Positions 9,901 to 18,268 of a stretch of 64,000 bases of DNA are shown piece after piece. The notes under the pieces are model-generated. The model saw only the letters and a list, made by a program, of their open reading frames with translations. It had not been told where the DNA came from and made no database searches. Within the stretch, counting starts at the first letter, position 1. Every line of letters starts with the position of its first letter. The translations under genes were made by a program, and so were the position numbers. This stretch comes from Cyclobacterium sp. SYSU L10401 (GTDB lineage Bacteria > Bacteroidota > Bacteroidia > Cytophagales > Cyclobacteriaceae): positions 62,001 to 126,000 of the forward strand of contig NZ_WOFO01000011.1 of NCBI RefSeq assembly GCF_010993705.1, in the 5' to 3' direction.

Positions 9901-10241
9901 AGATGCGGCTGGAATTTGGTCAGCCCCTCTTCAATTAGAATTTGATCGGCCTGGCTCAGGAAAAAGTAAATACTGTTTCCAATCCTTTTTTGAGGGATTT
10001 CTTTCAGTTCAAACGAATGGCTATCTAATTTTTGAGGCAGCATTCCCGGGACCCCGTAGATGCTGATCTGTTCCAGTTCACCCAGACCCCAGGCCAGTGC
10101 CTGTTCCTGGCTGATTTGGTATACTCCCTCTTTTGTTACAGGGAATTTATAATACTGCTGAGAAAATAAAGATAAAGCATTCAGCAAAAAGAGTACACTC
10201 GTCAAAAATGTTATCTGTGAAAGGTCATGTTTCCACCTCAT
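6981..10241 (-). CDS. porU: Type IX secretion sortase PorU (C25 gingipain-like)
   Basis: A 1086-residue protein with an N-terminal signal peptide (about 1-28, ending FSQQ). The C25 cysteine peptidase domain occupies about residues 360-740 and has the catalytic dyad His604 in YTGHGNELSW and Cys638 in TATCEFGRHD. The C-terminus (about 985-1086) is a type A T9SS sorting domain with the YPNPTSDR motif, so PorU is itself a T9SS-domain protein. PorU cleaves the C-terminal signal from secreted cargo and links the new end to surface lipopolysaccharide. Its start overlaps the end of pssA by 17 bp and its end overlaps porV by 4 bp, forming one translationally coupled unit. Confidence 0.94.
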   Translation of the reverse strand: MRWKHDLSQITFLTSVLFLLNALSLFSQQYYKFPVTKEGVYQISQEQALAWGLGELEQISIYGVPGMLPQKLDSHSFELKEIPQKRIGNSIYFFLSQADQILIEEGLTKFQPHLYTDSLYFLIQTGYSPENFVKNSSPETFPDPESAAHQPLYRYEHFKIEEDNILTSGRAWYGYRTFNNSSETITFTKPIPSPDGQISIEARVMAQSFGESQFRFALNGATLGEIDVPSIPNSRYAIKGREATFETRASYPENGDQLNLRFTYSSTNPNGAGFLNHILLGFPYLGPDWQKGVYYNTTANVFPIHAASFRFWDISNFHEVKELNPDPTLQTQARKLVVFEPENTPEIHEPIPVIDRSQLFSGYPELIIISPAELQGQANRLAEFKNAIGLSTAVVALQDIYHTYGYGNPDISSIRNFLAHQWQEGGNLQNVLFFGKGSFDYKNKLGGRPNLVPTYSSRNSLNPLTTYGSDDYFGFLEPGEGEWEETDSGDHLLDIGIGRIPAINAREAAIAVNKIIQYQTGNPGQWKRKLLFIADDGDNHIHLSDAENLTTFLNKDYPEFELRKLYLDNFAQVREGDIQTSPEARAALAQEIEEGLLMVNYTGHGNELSWAAENLFNVSDIADWPETDRYPIFVTATCEFGRHDSPFLRSGAEELLFAANKGAIAVLSTGRPVFSSVNFALNEAFIEAVFSERGQMSLGEIFKHTKNNSLNGPLNRNFSLLGDPSIQADLPDLKAKTSSWLDMTSELEVDTLSGLQQLKYRGEIQDPLSGARINQFDGHYEIRVESYPKTSETLGDEGPSTTFRKFNQILFRGQGQVKNGSLEGDLMLGKMDTDAVATGNVKVYALEKEGQKEAFGGMEILLGPNGESIKPESEGPEIDIVFYDSLENPPVIATKQSPVWVYLSDLSGIQVNQPEGILLQLNEAAPVSLAEQYSALSGSFRQGYIKTLISGLQEGQNTLTITARDLLGNERTFSKGIEVRGSQKMQLEEVLLYPNPTSDRVNFEIMHNRPGENLILNLKVFSSFGGEIFSLQRRFPKAERSIMDIQWIFLQSKTKYPAKGTYLYEINLQSEEDGASERKGGKIIIQ

Positions 10242-10929
10242 TCTTTTCCAATCTGTTATTTATCATTGATAGCAGAATATAGGCCAAAACTGCCAGGGGA
10301 ATTCCCGCCCAGCCCCAAAAAATGAGGCTACCGCCAGAGATCATTACCAGCAGATAGCGGAACAGGTTATTTTTCCAACTAAAATCCTTGAATTTTAATG
10401 CCAATAAAGGAATCTCAGCCGTGAGTAATAACGAAAATATTACGGTGATGGTTGACAGCGACCAGGGGTTTTGCAAAAGGTCACTAAGGAATGGTGCTGC
10501 TTCTGCCAGTAATGGCAGGGTAGAAAAAAACAATGCATTGGCGGGGGTAGGTAGCCCGATAAACTGGTCTTCCTGTCGATCATCGATATTGAACTTGGCC
10601 AGCCGGAGGGCAGATTGGATGCCAATCAGGAAGGCAATGTAGGGTAGGACGGGGTGCCCTTGTCCGGACTGGATTAAAAAAAAGGCAATAAACGCAGGCA
10701 ATACACCGAAAGTAACCAAATCGGCCAGAGAATCCAGTTGTTTGCCAATATCACTTTGGACCTTTAACCATCGGGCTGCAAATCCATCAAAAAAATCAAA
10801 AACAGCCGCTGCCAAAATAAAATAAAAACCATAATAAGGTCCATTTTGAACCACATAGAGGATACCAATCATGCCTGACAATAAATTCAGACAGGTAAGG
10901 GTGTTGGGGATATGTTTTTTAATGTTCAA
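10225..10929 (-). CDS. pssA: CDP-diacylglycerol-serine O-phosphatidyltransferase
   Basis: A 234-residue integral membrane enzyme with the complete CDP-alcohol phosphatidyltransferase signature: Asp45, Asp48-Gly49-x2-Ala52-Arg53-x8-Gly62-x3-Asp66-x3-Asp70. Six to eight hydrophobic segments follow. The early start (KKHIPNTLTCLNLLSGM) is typical of type II phosphatidylserine synthases, which make phosphatidylserine, the precursor of phosphatidylethanolamine. A different alcohol acceptor is possible, since only the catalytic motif is diagnostic. The gene overlaps the upstream MBL hydrolase by 4 bp and porU downstream by 17 bp. The coupling of lipid synthesis to T9SS genes is noteworthy but may be only convenience of transcription. 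Confidence 0.88.
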   Translation of the reverse strand: MNIKKHIPNTLTCLNLLSGMIGILYVVQNGPYYGFYFILAAAVFDFFDGFAARWLKVQSDIGKQLDSLADLVTFGVLPAFIAFFLIQSGQGHPVLPYIAFLIGIQSALRLAKFNIDDRQEDQFIGLPTPANALFFSTLPLLAEAAPFLSDLLQNPWSLSTITVIFSLLLTAEIPLLALKFKDFSWKNNLFRYLLVMISGGSLIFWGWAGIPLAVLAYILLSMINNRLEKNEVET

Positions 10930-11579
10930 TTCGCAGAATTTTCCCCTACAAAGGGATTGGTTTTCTTTTCTTCTCCAATGCTTGTTTCCGGGCCATGGCC
11001 CGGATAAACGATAACCTCATCAGGGAGTACGAAAAGTTTGTTTTTTATGGCTTGAATCAGGGTTTCATGATGACCTCCGGGGAGGTCGGTTCTGCCGATA
11101 CTTCCTTTAAACAAGGCATCACCGCCAATACAAAGCTGGCTGGGTTCATTATAAAATACCAGGTGTCCCGGAGAATGTCCCGGTACCCAGATACAAAGCA
11201 GTTGGTTGTTTCCAAATTTAATCCATTCCCCTTCCTTGATATAATGGTCAGCTTTACTTTCCTGATACTGTGCAAAACCATAATTCGGCGCATAACTGCC
11301 CACTGCCCGCAGGATAGGTTCTTCTTCTTTGTGGTACCAAAGGGGAATATCGTAGGTATTTTTGACAAAAGCATTGCCCAACACATGGTCTATGTGGCAA
11401 TGGGTATTTATTAATTTCACAGGCTGCAACCCTTTATCAGCAATAAAGTCAAACAATGCGCCTTTTTCCTGCTTTTCATAACAACCCGGATCAATGATCA
11501 AGGCTTCGCCGGTTTCATCGTAAAGCACATAAGTGTTTTCTGCAAAAGGGTTGAATGTAAAGGATTTAATCTGTAGCAT
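10926..11579 (-). CDS. MBL-fold metallo-hydrolase (glyoxalase II-like)
   Basis: A 217-residue metallo-beta-lactamase fold hydrolase. The dinuclear zinc motif HxHxDH is intact (His60, His62, Asp64, His65 in THCHIDH), followed by GHSPGHLVF, GGDALFKGSIGRTDLPGG and VYPGHGPETSIGEEK, the last matching the YcbL/GloB-like subgroup. Such enzymes hydrolyse thioesters such as S-lactoylglutathione or related small thiol esters; the physiological substrate in Bacteroidota is uncertain because most lack glutathione. It is the first gene of the minus-strand run leading to pssA, porU, porV and the M16-like gene, and is divergent from the FAD oxidoreductase with only 56 bp between starts. Confidence 0.88.
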   Translation of the reverse strand: MLQIKSFTFNPFAENTYVLYDETGEALIIDPGCYEKQEKGALFDFIADKGLQPVKLINTHCHIDHVLGNAFVKNTYDIPLWYHKEEEPILRAVGSYAPNYGFAQYQESKADHYIKEGEWIKFGNNQLLCIWVPGHSPGHLVFYNEPSQLCIGGDALFKGSIGRTDLPGGHHETLIQAIKNKLFVLPDEVIVYPGHGPETSIGEEKKTNPFVGENSAN

Positions 11580-11635
11580 GGTAAATTGATAGCAGTTCCA
11601 GGTTCAAAATAACAAAGAATGATTTAATTTTAGGC

Positions 11636-12691
11636 ATGAAAGCGGATTTTTTACTTATTGGACAGGGGCTTGCCGGCACGGTGCTCTCTTATCGACTCCT
11701 TCAGGCCGGTTGCAGGGTCCATCTGATGGATGATGGTCATCCTTCCAGCAGCAGCAGGGTGGCTGCCGGTTTGTATAACCCTATCACAGGAAGAAAAATG
11801 GTGAAAACCTGGCTGGCAGATACATTGTTTGAAGAAATCGAACCGTTTTATCAGGAAATGGAACGTTTTTTAAATCAAAAGTTTCTGCATCCCCTTGGGA
11901 TCTACCGGCCATTCATTTCCTTCGAGGAGCAAAATGAATGGCTGTCAAAAAGTGCCGACGAACAATTTATGGGTTTTATCAACAAGGTCTACAGCCGGCC
12001 GCAATTTTACGGAGTTAGCGATGCCTTGGGTGGACTTTTATTGAAGAAGTCCGGATACCTGGACATCAGGGTATTGCTCCTTGCGTACAGGGAATGGGCA
12101 AAAAAACAAGGTTTGCTGACGGAGGGGAAGTTTTCCGCTTCTCAATTGAACAGGACCAGGGAGGGTACCTGGGAGTACCGGCATTTAAAGGCAAAAAACC
12201 TGGTATTCACTAACGGCATACAAGCAAAAGATTGCGGTTTTTTCAATTGGCTTCCTTTTACTCCGGTCAAAGGTGAAATCCTCACGGTAAGGCAGGACTT
12301 TTGTTCCAGAGAGATCATTAACAGGGGAGTTTTTAGAATTGATATGGGTAAGGGTGTGGGTAAGGTAGGTTCTACTTATGACAACCAACAGGTAGATCTG
12401 ATACCCACTGCCGCAGGGAGAAATGAAATTCTAAGTAAACTGGAACAGTTGATTCCGGGGAAGGTATTGGAGGTTTTGGACCAGCAGGTGGGGATCAGGC
12501 CGGCGACTCCAGACAGAAGACCCATGTTGGGAAAACATCCATCAGAGGAAAACGTTTATGTATTCGGAGGTTTGGGTGCCAAGGGAGTTTCGCTGGCTCC
12601 CTATTTCAGTAATAAAATGGTGGATTTTTTGGTTTTAGGGGAGGAACCTCAAAAAGAAGTGAACATAAATCGATTTTTTAAGTATATTTAA
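11636..12691 (+). CDS. FAD-dependent oxidoreductase, DAO family
   Basis: A 351-residue flavoprotein. The N-terminus has the dinucleotide-binding loop Gly9-x-Gly11-x2-Gly14 in LLIGQGLAGT, with the acidic end of strand beta-2 at HLMDDG. A conserved SSSSRVAAGLYNPITGR block follows. The C-terminal region has VGIRPATPDRRPMLGKHP and a glycine-rich stretch (FGGLGAKGVSLAP) that closes over the flavin. This matches the D-amino-acid oxidase/glycine oxidase superfamily, also related to the C-terminal domain of MnmC. The substrate is unknown. It lies 31 bp before the large propeller/barrel gene and is probably co-transcribed with it and yicC. Confidence 0.82.
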   Translation: MKADFLLIGQGLAGTVLSYRLLQAGCRVHLMDDGHPSSSSRVAAGLYNPITGRKMVKTWLADTLFEEIEPFYQEMERFLNQKFLHPLGIYRPFISFEEQNEWLSKSADEQFMGFINKVYSRPQFYGVSDALGGLLLKKSGYLDIRVLLLAYREWAKKQGLLTEGKFSASQLNRTREGTWEYRHLKAKNLVFTNGIQAKDCGFFNWLPFTPVKGEILTVRQDFCSREIINRGVFRIDMGKGVGKVGSTYDNQQVDLIPTAAGRNEILSKLEQLIPGKVLEVLDQQVGIRPATPDRRPMLGKHPSEENVYVFGGLGAKGVSLAPYFSNKMVDFLVLGEEPQKEVNINRFFKYI

Positions 12692-12722
12692 GATATTGGC
12701 AAATAATTTCTAAGGCAGGTAA

Positions 12723-15700
12723 ATGAGACTTAAAAATCTAGCACTTATTTGGTTACTGATCTTCTGTAGCAATAGCGGAACGCTATGGGCGCAATTTGAT
12801 CAGGAAAGATTTGGTAAAAACAGGATTCAACACAATGAAAAGGATTGGTATTTTTTTACCTCCAATAATTTTGAGGTTTACTATTATGATGGAGGGCAAA
12901 CCAATGCCAGAAGGGCAATTGATTTTTTGGAGGGGGAGTTTGACAATCTGACACAATCTATCGGTTATGTAGCATATACCAAGCCTAAAATTTTTATTTA
13001 TAATTCCAACCAGGAGTTACTGGAGAGTAACCTGAACCTCAATAACAACACATTTACAGTGGATGGGCAAACCTTTTTCAGTAAACTGCTGGCAGAGGTG
13101 GCCTATTCCGGCTCCTGGGAGTCCTTTAAGAAGGAGTTGTTATACAATACCTCTAAAATCATCATTGAGGAGATGTTGTATGGCTCAAGTATATCGGATG
13201 CTTTTCAGGCAAACCTGATAAATAATTTCCCGGATTGGTTTATCGATGGGGCAGCCTTGTACCTTGCCAAAGGATGGAGTCGGGAGATGGATGATTTTGT
13301 CCGGCATTACCTGAGGGACAATGAAAACCCCAAACTTTTCAAATTGCAAAATGAAGAGGCGGGTTTGGTAGGCCAATCCATTTGGAATTATATCGTAGAG
13401 AAATATGGTAAAAGGTATATTTCAAGTATTCTTAACCTGAGCAGGATCAATAGGAATGAGGAAAACAGTATTTCCAATACCCTGGGCCGAAGGTTCAGGG
13501 ATTTTACTATTGAATGGAATGAGTTTTATACGGACATCAACAACGATGTATTTCAAAATTTCAAGGACCTGAATGAAAGCAATGTCATTGTTTCTACCCC
13601 CAAAAACAAATTTGGAGCCATCTCAGGATTAAGTTTTAGTCCGGATGGAAAACACCTTGCCTACATACAGAATACAGAAGGAAAATTCAGGGTAAAAATC
13701 AGGGAACTGGCCAATGACAGGGAAAAAATCATCCTCAGAGGTGGCTATTCTTCCTACGAACAGGACGCAGATTATACAAGCCCGGCCATCGCCTGGAGAG
13801 ATACCATGAACCTGGTGATTGCTACTTTTAAAAGAGGCGTGACGACCCTTAGGATGAGAGCAATAGATGGTAGCAGCCAGGACAAGATATTTTTGAGAAA
13901 TATAACCCAAATTCTGGATCTGGATTTTGCTCCGAACGGTCAGACCATGGTGCTTTCTGCGATCAATAACGGGCAAACGGATATCTATACCCTGAATATG
14001 AGGGGACAGGGAAGGAGACTCACCAATGATGTATTTGATAACCGTACCCCCATTTACCTGAATGATTCCACCATCATTTATTCTTCCAATAAAGCAGATT
14101 TGGCAGATAGTTTAATGACCGGAGTGATAGATGTGAACAACCTTCCGGATTATTACAACCTGTTTCAATTGAATCTGGGAGATTCCATATCCGAAAAGCG
14201 GTTAACCAATCTGAACCACATTAACCTGCTTCCAAGAAAACTGAATAATGCTACTATCCTTCACCTTAGCGAGCAGAGCGGCATCACCAATATCATGAGA
14301 CTGGGGCTGGGAAGTAATATTTCCAGCCAGGTATCAGCCTTTAACAAGAGCCTGGAGTCTTTTGACTATGATGTGGAAAACAATAAGTGGGCCTATTCCG
14401 TCAGGGATGGCCGGCAAAGCCGGTTGGTTCTGGAGACTTTTCCCAATATGGACCAGTTTACGCCCAGTACCCCGAGGATTCAGCTGAAGCAGGCCAAGAT
14501 GCTCAATGAAAGGATTTCGAACCGCAGAATTCAGCGGGAAGAGGAAGCAGAGGAAGCAGAGGAGGATATGGAAAGTGATCTTTCCCCGGATCCCATCAGT
14601 GAAGATGATGATGCAGATCCCCGTGTGGCTGAAGCAGACACCAGCCTGGTGGGGATCAACCTGGAAGGCCTGATGCTGGGAAGGGTTGAACAGGATAATT
14701 CAGCACCAACGTTGGAGGACTCGGAGCCAAGCCGTGTGGATACCTTGCCCCAAACAGAAACACCCATGACCGGCGCCATTAATGTAGACAGGCTTCGGTT
14801 TGAAAGAGAAGGAGGATTAGATACAGACAATTACACTTTCGATACAATACCCCCCTTGTACGGACAGGAGTCTTCCAGGGATGAGCAAGAGGATGTCCCC
14901 CTGGCCGAGAGGAGGAGTAATATTTTGGATGCATTCAGACAGCAGAACATGGTCAAAAGGGTACAAGGACCCAGGGATTATATCCCCCAATTTATTACGA
15001 CCAGTTTGAATACCTCATTTGTAGTAGATCCCCTCCGGGGTTTTGGTATCAATCTTAATGGCAGAATGACAGATTTGCTTGACAATCATTCCATCAGAGG
15101 GGGAGTTATGACCGCAATGGATTTCAGTTCAGGAAGTGATGTATATTTTGAATATGAGTACCTGAAATACCGACTGGATTTTAGGGGTAGATTTGATAGA
15201 AGATCTCTGATCAGGAGTGAGGGTGATCTGACCGAACAGAAATATGTGCTTTCCAAATCAGAGATCGGTGTGTCCTATCCTTTATCTGTCAATACCAGGA
15301 TAAGTTTGTCACCCTTCGTAGCCAAGTCTCAATATTTTAATTTAAATCCTGATTCCATTCTGAGAGGAGGCGACGGACCACAAAGTCGGTTGGATATCAA
15401 TTATACCGGGGCCAGGGCCGAATTGGTGGTTGATAAAACCAGACAGCTGGGGTTATATATGGAGCAGGGGCTCAAGGGTAAAATAGGTATGGTACATTAC
15501 CAGGGGCTTAACCTTTCTGAACGATCTTTTAGCAATGTTTACCTTGATTTCAGAAATTATCAAAAGATTCATAAAAACATTACCCTTGCCACCAGGCTAT
15601 TTGCAGGTAGTTTCTTCGGCAATAACCCGCAAAAATACCTGGTGGGTGGCATGGACAACTGGCTGTTTAATCAGTTTCACCAACCACCTACCAACCGGCC

Positions 15701-16169
15701 CGAGGTTTCACCTGTCCGCAATGAAGAGGGGGTAGAAAATTCCAACTTATTGTTTTCTGAGTTTGTGGATTTACGGGGTTTTGATTACGATGAGATAAGG
15801 GGAAATAACGTGATAACTTTCAGTTCGGAATTGAGGATTCCTTTGTTTTCCTACCTGTCCAGAGGAAATATCACTTCCAATTTTGTCAGAAACTTTCAAT
15901 TGGTAGGTTTTTATGATGCAGGTTCTTCCTGGACCAATTCTGCTCCCTGGGAGAGGGTAAATGACCAGAATACAGAAATTATCAATACAGAAGGCTCTCC
16001 TTTTGTGATCACTTTGAATAATTTCAACAATCCCTGGTTACAGAGTTACGGCGCAGGTATCAGGACGGTTTTGCTCAACTACTATGTGAAAGTGGATGCC
16101 GCCAGGCCTATCAGGAATTATACGGTAGAAAAGACCAGATTTTATGTAACTTTAGGGTATAATTTTTAA
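12723..16169 (+). CDS. TolB-like propeller protein with C-terminal outer-membrane barrel
   Basis: A 1148-residue exported protein (signal peptide about 1-24, ending LWAQ). Four regions are visible. Residues about 30-280 resemble a gluzincin (peptidase MA-like) domain: FPDWFIDGAALY (169-180) looks like the second motif, but no HExxH is present, so it appears inactive. Residues about 290-520 hold PD40/WD40-like repeats (LSFSPDGKHLAY, DLDFAPNGQTMV) of the TolB propeller type. Residues about 600-640 are a Glu/Asp-rich linker. From about 780 to the end are alternating strands ending RFYVTLGYNF, with a C-terminal aromatic as in BamA-like outer-membrane barrels. Homologues are usually just named TolB-like translocation protein. 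Function unproved; likely envelope assembly or transport. Confidence 0.8.
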   Translation: MRLKNLALIWLLIFCSNSGTLWAQFDQERFGKNRIQHNEKDWYFFTSNNFEVYYYDGGQTNARRAIDFLEGEFDNLTQSIGYVAYTKPKIFIYNSNQELLESNLNLNNNTFTVDGQTFFSKLLAEVAYSGSWESFKKELLYNTSKIIIEEMLYGSSISDAFQANLINNFPDWFIDGAALYLAKGWSREMDDFVRHYLRDNENPKLFKLQNEEAGLVGQSIWNYIVEKYGKRYISSILNLSRINRNEENSISNTLGRRFRDFTIEWNEFYTDINNDVFQNFKDLNESNVIVSTPKNKFGAISGLSFSPDGKHLAYIQNTEGKFRVKIRELANDREKIILRGGYSSYEQDADYTSPAIAWRDTMNLVIATFKRGVTTLRMRAIDGSSQDKIFLRNITQILDLDFAPNGQTMVLSAINNGQTDIYTLNMRGQGRRLTNDVFDNRTPIYLNDSTIIYSSNKADLADSLMTGVIDVNNLPDYYNLFQLNLGDSISEKRLTNLNHINLLPRKLNNATILHLSEQSGITNIMRLGLGSNISSQVSAFNKSLESFDYDVENNKWAYSVRDGRQSRLVLETFPNMDQFTPSTPRIQLKQAKMLNERISNRRIQREEEAEEAEEDMESDLSPDPISEDDDADPRVAEADTSLVGINLEGLMLGRVEQDNSAPTLEDSEPSRVDTLPQTETPMTGAINVDRLRFEREGGLDTDNYTFDTIPPLYGQESSRDEQEDVPLAERRSNILDAFRQQNMVKRVQGPRDYIPQFITTSLNTSFVVDPLRGFGINLNGRMTDLLDNHSIRGGVMTAMDFSSGSDVYFEYEYLKYRLDFRGRFDRRSLIRSEGDLTEQKYVLSKSEIGVSYPLSVNTRISLSPFVAKSQYFNLNPDSILRGGDGPQSRLDINYTGARAELVVDKTRQLGLYMEQGLKGKIGMVHYQGLNLSERSFSNVYLDFRNYQKIHKNITLATRLFAGSFFGNNPQKYLVGGMDNWLFNQFHQPPTNRPEVSPVRNEEGVENSNLLFSEFVDLRGFDYDEIRGNNVITFSSELRIPLFSYLSRGNITSNFVRNFQLVGFYDAGSSWTNSAPWERVNDQNTEIINTEGSPFVITLNNFNNPWLQSYGAGIRTVLLNYYVKVDAARPIRNYTVEKTRFYVTLGYNF

Positions 16170-16187
16170 TTAGCAATTCTTTTTGAA

Positions 16188-17066
16188 ATGATAAAATCGA
16201 TGACAGGCTTTGGTCTGGCTACCTATGAAGACCAGGATTATTCCATACAGGTAGAAATTAAAACCCTCAATTCCAAGTTTCTTGACCTCAGCTTCAGGTC
16301 TCCCAAGCAATTTTCGGATAAGGAAACAGAAGTAAAGACCCTTGTTTCGGCTGTGCTGGAGAGGGGCAAAGTGAATGTGACCGTTGATTTCATTTCGAAG
16401 AAAGAGGATGATTTGCCTATCGTGATTCAGGATGAATTATTTGAAAAGTATTTTCAGAAGTATGCAGAAATGGCAAATTCCGTGGGAGTCGATACACCGG
16501 AATTGTTTAAGCTGGCACTGCAATCGCCCAATGTGATTTTATCCAATAACGAAAAGTCAGATTCCAAAGCATCCTGGGAGAAAGTAAGAGAAGTGTTGTT
16601 AAATGCCCTGGAAGATTGTGATGATTTCCGAAAGAAGGAGGGAGAAGTGTTGATGAGAAAATTCCGGGAGAGTTTGAATTTAATTGAGGTCAGCCTGGAA
16701 CATATTCAGGACCTGGTGCCCAAAAGGAAAGAACGGCTGATGAGTAAGATCAAAAACAATTTTTCAGAATGGGTAAAAGAGCAGGCATTTGATGAAAACA
16801 GGTTTGAGCAAGAGCTGATCTATTATTTGGAAAAATTGGACATTTCTGAAGAGATTGTACGACTGGATACCCATTTGAAGCTATTTGCCACTGTGTTGGA
16901 TTCCAGTCGTTCGGAAGGGAAGAAAATGGGATTTGTCAGTCAGGAAATGGGAAGAGAAATCAATACCATAGGGTCCAAAGCCAATGATGCAGCCATCCAA
17001 CATCATGTGATCAACATGAAGGACGAACTGGAAAAAATCAAGGAACAGGCATTAAATATACTTTAA
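16188..17066 (+). CDS. yicC: YicC/YloC family endoribonuclease
   Basis: A 292-residue protein beginning with the family signature MIKSMTGFG and ending with the conserved stretch GKKMGFVSQEMGREINTIGSKANDA followed by an E-rich helix (split here for length: GKKMGFVSQEMGRE then INTIGSKANDA). The length is that of YicC proteins (about 290). E. coli YicC is a metal-dependent endoribonuclease that contributes to small-RNA turnover. The gene starts 18 bp after the propeller/barrel gene, so co-transcription is likely. The stop is close to the convergent DUF2237 gene (13 bp spacer made mostly of A and T runs). The start is fixed by the family N-terminus. Confidence 0.92.
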   Translation: MIKSMTGFGLATYEDQDYSIQVEIKTLNSKFLDLSFRSPKQFSDKETEVKTLVSAVLERGKVNVTVDFISKKEDDLPIVIQDELFEKYFQKYAEMANSVGVDTPELFKLALQSPNVILSNNEKSDSKASWEKVREVLLNALEDCDDFRKKEGEVLMRKFRESLNLIEVSLEHIQDLVPKRKERLMSKIKNNFSEWVKEQAFDENRFEQELIYYLEKLDISEEIVRLDTHLKLFATVLDSSRSEGKKMGFVSQEMGREINTIGSKANDAAIQHHVINMKDELEKIKEQALNIL

Positions 17067-17079
17067 AAAAAGATTTTTT

Positions 17080-17439
17080 TTACCTGGCTGCAAACTTGAT
17101 CAATTCCGTCAAATCAATGAGCTCCAGGCTTTTTTCATGCGTAGCTTCCAATACAACCTTCGGAGCAATTCCTTCATGGTAGGCTTGCAGCCACCTTGTC
17201 AGGCAGATACACCATTGGTCACCTGGTTTCAGTCCGGGAAAATCAAAGCCTGGCCTTGGGGTACTCAAATCGTTGCCTACCGATTGGCTAAATTCGAGGA
17301 AGGCTTCAGTCATGATGGCACAGACAGTATGGGTGCCTGTATCTCCTGTACCGGTCCGGCAAAACCCATCCCTGAAATAGCCTGTCATGGGTTCGAAACA
17401 ACAAGGTTGGAGTGGTTGACCAAAAACATTATTTGCCAT
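17080..17439 (-). CDS. DUF2237 family protein
   Basis: A 119-residue soluble protein matching the DUF2237 family: NVFGQPLQPCCFEPMTGYFRDG at the N-terminus, CRTGTGDTGTHTVCAIMTEAFL in the middle and the GLKPGDQWCICLTRWLQA block near the end. Conserved Cys residues cluster in these motifs (Cys13-Cys14, Cys27, Cys40 and Cys77, Cys79 approximately), suggesting metal or redox chemistry, but the function of the family is unknown. It lies 82 bp downstream of tonB, separated by a strong 15-bp hairpin, so it is probably transcribed separately. Length is normal for the family. Confidence 0.85.
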   Translation of the reverse strand: MANNVFGQPLQPCCFEPMTGYFRDGFCRTGTGDTGTHTVCAIMTEAFLEFSQSVGNDLSTPRPGFDFPGLKPGDQWCICLTRWLQAYHEGIAPKVVLEATHEKSLELIDLTELIKFAAR

Positions 17440-17462
17440 GGGTGAAAATTAATTGTGAAAAT

Positions 17463-17497
17463 AAAAATGCCATAGATCATTCATCTATGGCATTTTT
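17463..17497 (-). terminator. Strong bidirectional hairpin terminator after tonB
   Basis: Perfect 15-bp stem (17463-17477 with 17483-17497; arm AAAAATGCCATAGAT) and 5-base loop, with A/T arms that supply a U-run on both strands. It lies 25 bp after the tonB stop and upstream of DUF2237. Confidence 0.85.
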
Positions 17498-17521
17498 ACT
17501 TATCTAATGGTATAACTAATT

Positions 17522-18196
17522 TTAGCTCAATTTAAACCTGATAGGAAGTCTCATTTTCACCCTTACAGGCCTACCTCTTTGTCTACCGGGTTCCCAGGGG
17601 GGGGCATTTCTTACTACCCTCATGGCCTCTTCATTACATCCTCCGCCAATACCCCTGAGGATATCTACATCCTGGATGGAACCATCTGTATTTACCACAA
17701 AGACTACATATACCGTACCTTCAATACCCATTCTTCTAGCCTGGGTAGGATACTTCAGGTTATTGGACAGGTATTTGTTCCAGCCTTCCATTCCTCCCGG
17801 AGGAGTAGGCATGTTTTCTACCACATCAAAAATTTCATCTGCTTTCTCTTCTACAGGAGCTTCCGAAACTTCCACTTCTTTTACCACGGTCTCTTCCTGA
17901 ACGTCTACGTCAAAATTAACGTCAATTTTTTCTTCAATTTCAACTTCGTCAGGGATTTCCTTAATTTCAGGTTGCTCTACCGGAGGTGGCGGTGGTGGTG
18001 GCTGTTCCGTAATTGGAATATCCAGTAGTTCTTCGAAATCATCATCGATCGATCCCAGGTCCTTGAGTAGGCCATCATCATAAGACCTGTATTCGAAGGC
18101 AAACAGAACCAGACCGACACTGATCATTAAGCCAAGGTTCAGGAACATGCCTGTTTTCTTGGTCAGATCAGCTTTGGGTGTTTTTTTAGCTTCCAT
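17522..18196 (-). CDS. tonB: Energy transducer TonB family protein
   Basis: A 224-residue TonB protein. The N-terminal cytoplasmic tail (about 1-14) is followed by one membrane helix (about 15-35), a Pro/Glu/Val-rich periplasmic linker with a six-proline run, and a C-terminal TonB domain (about 135-224) with YPTQARRMGIEGTVYVVFVV and WEPGRQRGRPVRVKMRLPI. TonB passes proton-motive force from ExbBD to outer-membrane receptors. ExbB and ExbD are not in this window. The sequence upstream of the ATG has AAAAGGAG at a normal Shine-Dalgarno distance, which is unusual for this phylum. It closes the co-directional block that includes sprA, gcvH and vanZ and is followed by a strong terminator. Confidence 0.9.
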   Translation of the reverse strand: MEAKKTPKADLTKKTGMFLNLGLMISVGLVLFAFEYRSYDDGLLKDLGSIDDDFEELLDIPITEQPPPPPPPVEQPEIKEIPDEVEIEEKIDVNFDVDVQEETVVKEVEVSEAPVEEKADEIFDVVENMPTPPGGMEGWNKYLSNNLKYPTQARRMGIEGTVYVVFVVNTDGSIQDVDILRGIGGGCNEEAMRVVRNAPPWEPGRQRGRPVRVKMRLPIRFKLS

Positions 18197-18268
18197 GTTA
18201 TAACTCCTTTTTATTTGTTGATTCGGTTTTCTAAATTACAAGTAACAATCATAACAAATAATTTTTAT

